Assembly (NCBI GenBank): GCA_964353455.1 | Contig: CAYGWP010000109.1 | Coordinates: 1 to 12,464, forward strand | Origin: CAYGWP01 sp964353455 | GTDB taxonomy: Bacteria; Planctomycetota; Phycisphaerae; FEN-1346 | DNA: 12,464 nt | Reading direction: 5' to 3' | Shown: piece by piece, positions 12,039 to 12,464 of the stretch | How the letters are laid out: each line of letters begins with the position of its first letter | How positions within the stretch are numbered: position 1 is the stretch's first letter | Translations under genes and position numbers: made by a program | The notes under the pieces: generated by a model | Told to the model about the DNA's origin: nothing | Databases searched by the model: none | The model's input: only the letters and a program-made list of their open reading frames with translations

Positions 12039-12464
12039 GACGAGAACACAAACGAAGTGCGGCAACGGACGGCCCGGATGCTGGAGGCGGTCTCGGCCGC
12101 TCCCCCGCCGCCGTGCGGGCCCGACGGCCCGAAGGTGTCCGTCGAGAACTTCTCCGCCTGGTTCGGCGAAGAGCAGGTCCTCAAGGGCGTGAGCCTGGCC
12201 GTCTGCCCGCGTGAGCGCCTCGCCATAATCGGCCCGGCGTCCAGCGGCAAGACCACTTTCCTGAGGAGCCTGAACCGCCTGAACGACCTCTCGCCGAACT
12301 TCCGCAGGTCCGGCCGCATCCTCATCGACGGCCGCGACATCTACGAACCCGCCGTCGATGTGGCCGCGCTCCGCCGACGCGTCGGCATGGTCTATGCCAC
12401 CCCCAACCCCCTGCCCTGGACCGTCTATGAGAACCTGACCTACGGGCCGCGCCTGGCGGGCATC
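12033..12464 (+). CDS. pstB: Phosphate ABC transporter ATP-binding protein PstB, partial
   Basis: The first 144 residues of the ATPase that powers the importer; the gene runs off the window. The core starts near residue 35 (VSVENFSAWFGEEQVLKGVSL) after an unusually long, proline-rich N-terminal extension of about 33 residues. Walker A is GPASSGKTT (67-75), followed by FLRSLNRLNDL, typical of PstB. The Q-loop region reads VGMVYATPNPLPWTVYENLTYGPR (117-140); most PstB proteins have VFQ or similar there, so the usual Q-loop glutamine is alanine (Ala122). The signature and Walker B motifs lie beyond the window. The ATG at 12033 is preceded by AAGGTGG (12020-12026) at 6-nt spacing, supplied by the duplicated pstA tail. 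Gene order pstSCAB fits the standard operon; phoU might follow. Confidence 0.9.
   Translation, partial: MADENTNEVRQRTARMLEAVSAAPPPPCGPDGPKVSVENFSAWFGEEQVLKGVSLAVCPRERLAIIGPASSGKTTFLRSLNRLNDLSPNFRRSGRILIDGRDIYEPAVDVAALRRRVGMVYATPNPLPWTVYENLTYGPRLAGI

Noticed and set aside
10994..12340. 448-residue minus-strand frame opposite pstA and pstB
   Set aside because: Arginine- and histidine-rich shadow translation opposite two clearly recognised genes.

Overview
The window is GC-rich and most likely comes from a planctomycete or a close relative (Planctomycetota, perhaps Phycisphaerae-like). This is an inference from three things: a very large secreted repeat protein ending in a dockerin-like segment and a PEP-CTERM sorting tail, a DUF2617-type protein, and an unusual load of short GC-rich palindromes and tandem repeats between and inside genes. 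No rRNA, tRNA, CRISPR array or complete insertion sequence is visible.

Layout. Positions 1-101 hold a compound palindrome and a 7-bp tandem repeat. A DUF2617-family gene lies on the minus strand (102-647) with a promoter candidate just upstream. Positions 648-1374 contain no credible long gene. They form a mosaic of at least eight short repeats: 7-, 8-, 9- and 14-bp tandems, small hairpins and a 22-bp stem. Next come a promoter candidate, a possible 47-residue leader ORF (1375-1518) and, overlapping it by 8 nt, a 2053-residue exported protein (1511-7672). That protein is built from about 20 modules of 46-50 residues, three modules of about 110-120 residues, and a short stretch of typical T5SS/PEP-CTERM-associated repeats. 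A GH51 alpha-L-arabinofuranosidase follows 93 bp downstream (7766-9226).

From 9373 to the window end lies a high-affinity phosphate ABC transporter operon in the order pstS-pstC-pstA-pstB, with pstB cut by the window edge. PstS captures phosphate outside the membrane, PstC and PstA form the channel, and PstB supplies ATP hydrolysis. The genes are packed tightly (2-nt gap, then a 4-nt overlap) except before pstB, where 76 nt intervene.

The most notable signal is two apparent insertions of small palindromic elements in the pst operon. One is a 52-bp palindrome inside the pstS reading frame. It is flanked by a 5-bp direct repeat (ATTGC) and adds exactly 19 codons to a normally short loop. The other is a palindrome between pstA and pstB flanked by two 41-bp near-identical copies of the pstA 3' end. 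Together with the compound palindrome at 5-63 and the repeat mosaic upstream of the giant gene, they suggest small, non-autonomous, mobile palindromic elements that can insert in frame in essential-type genes. That is the best candidate here for something not yet described.
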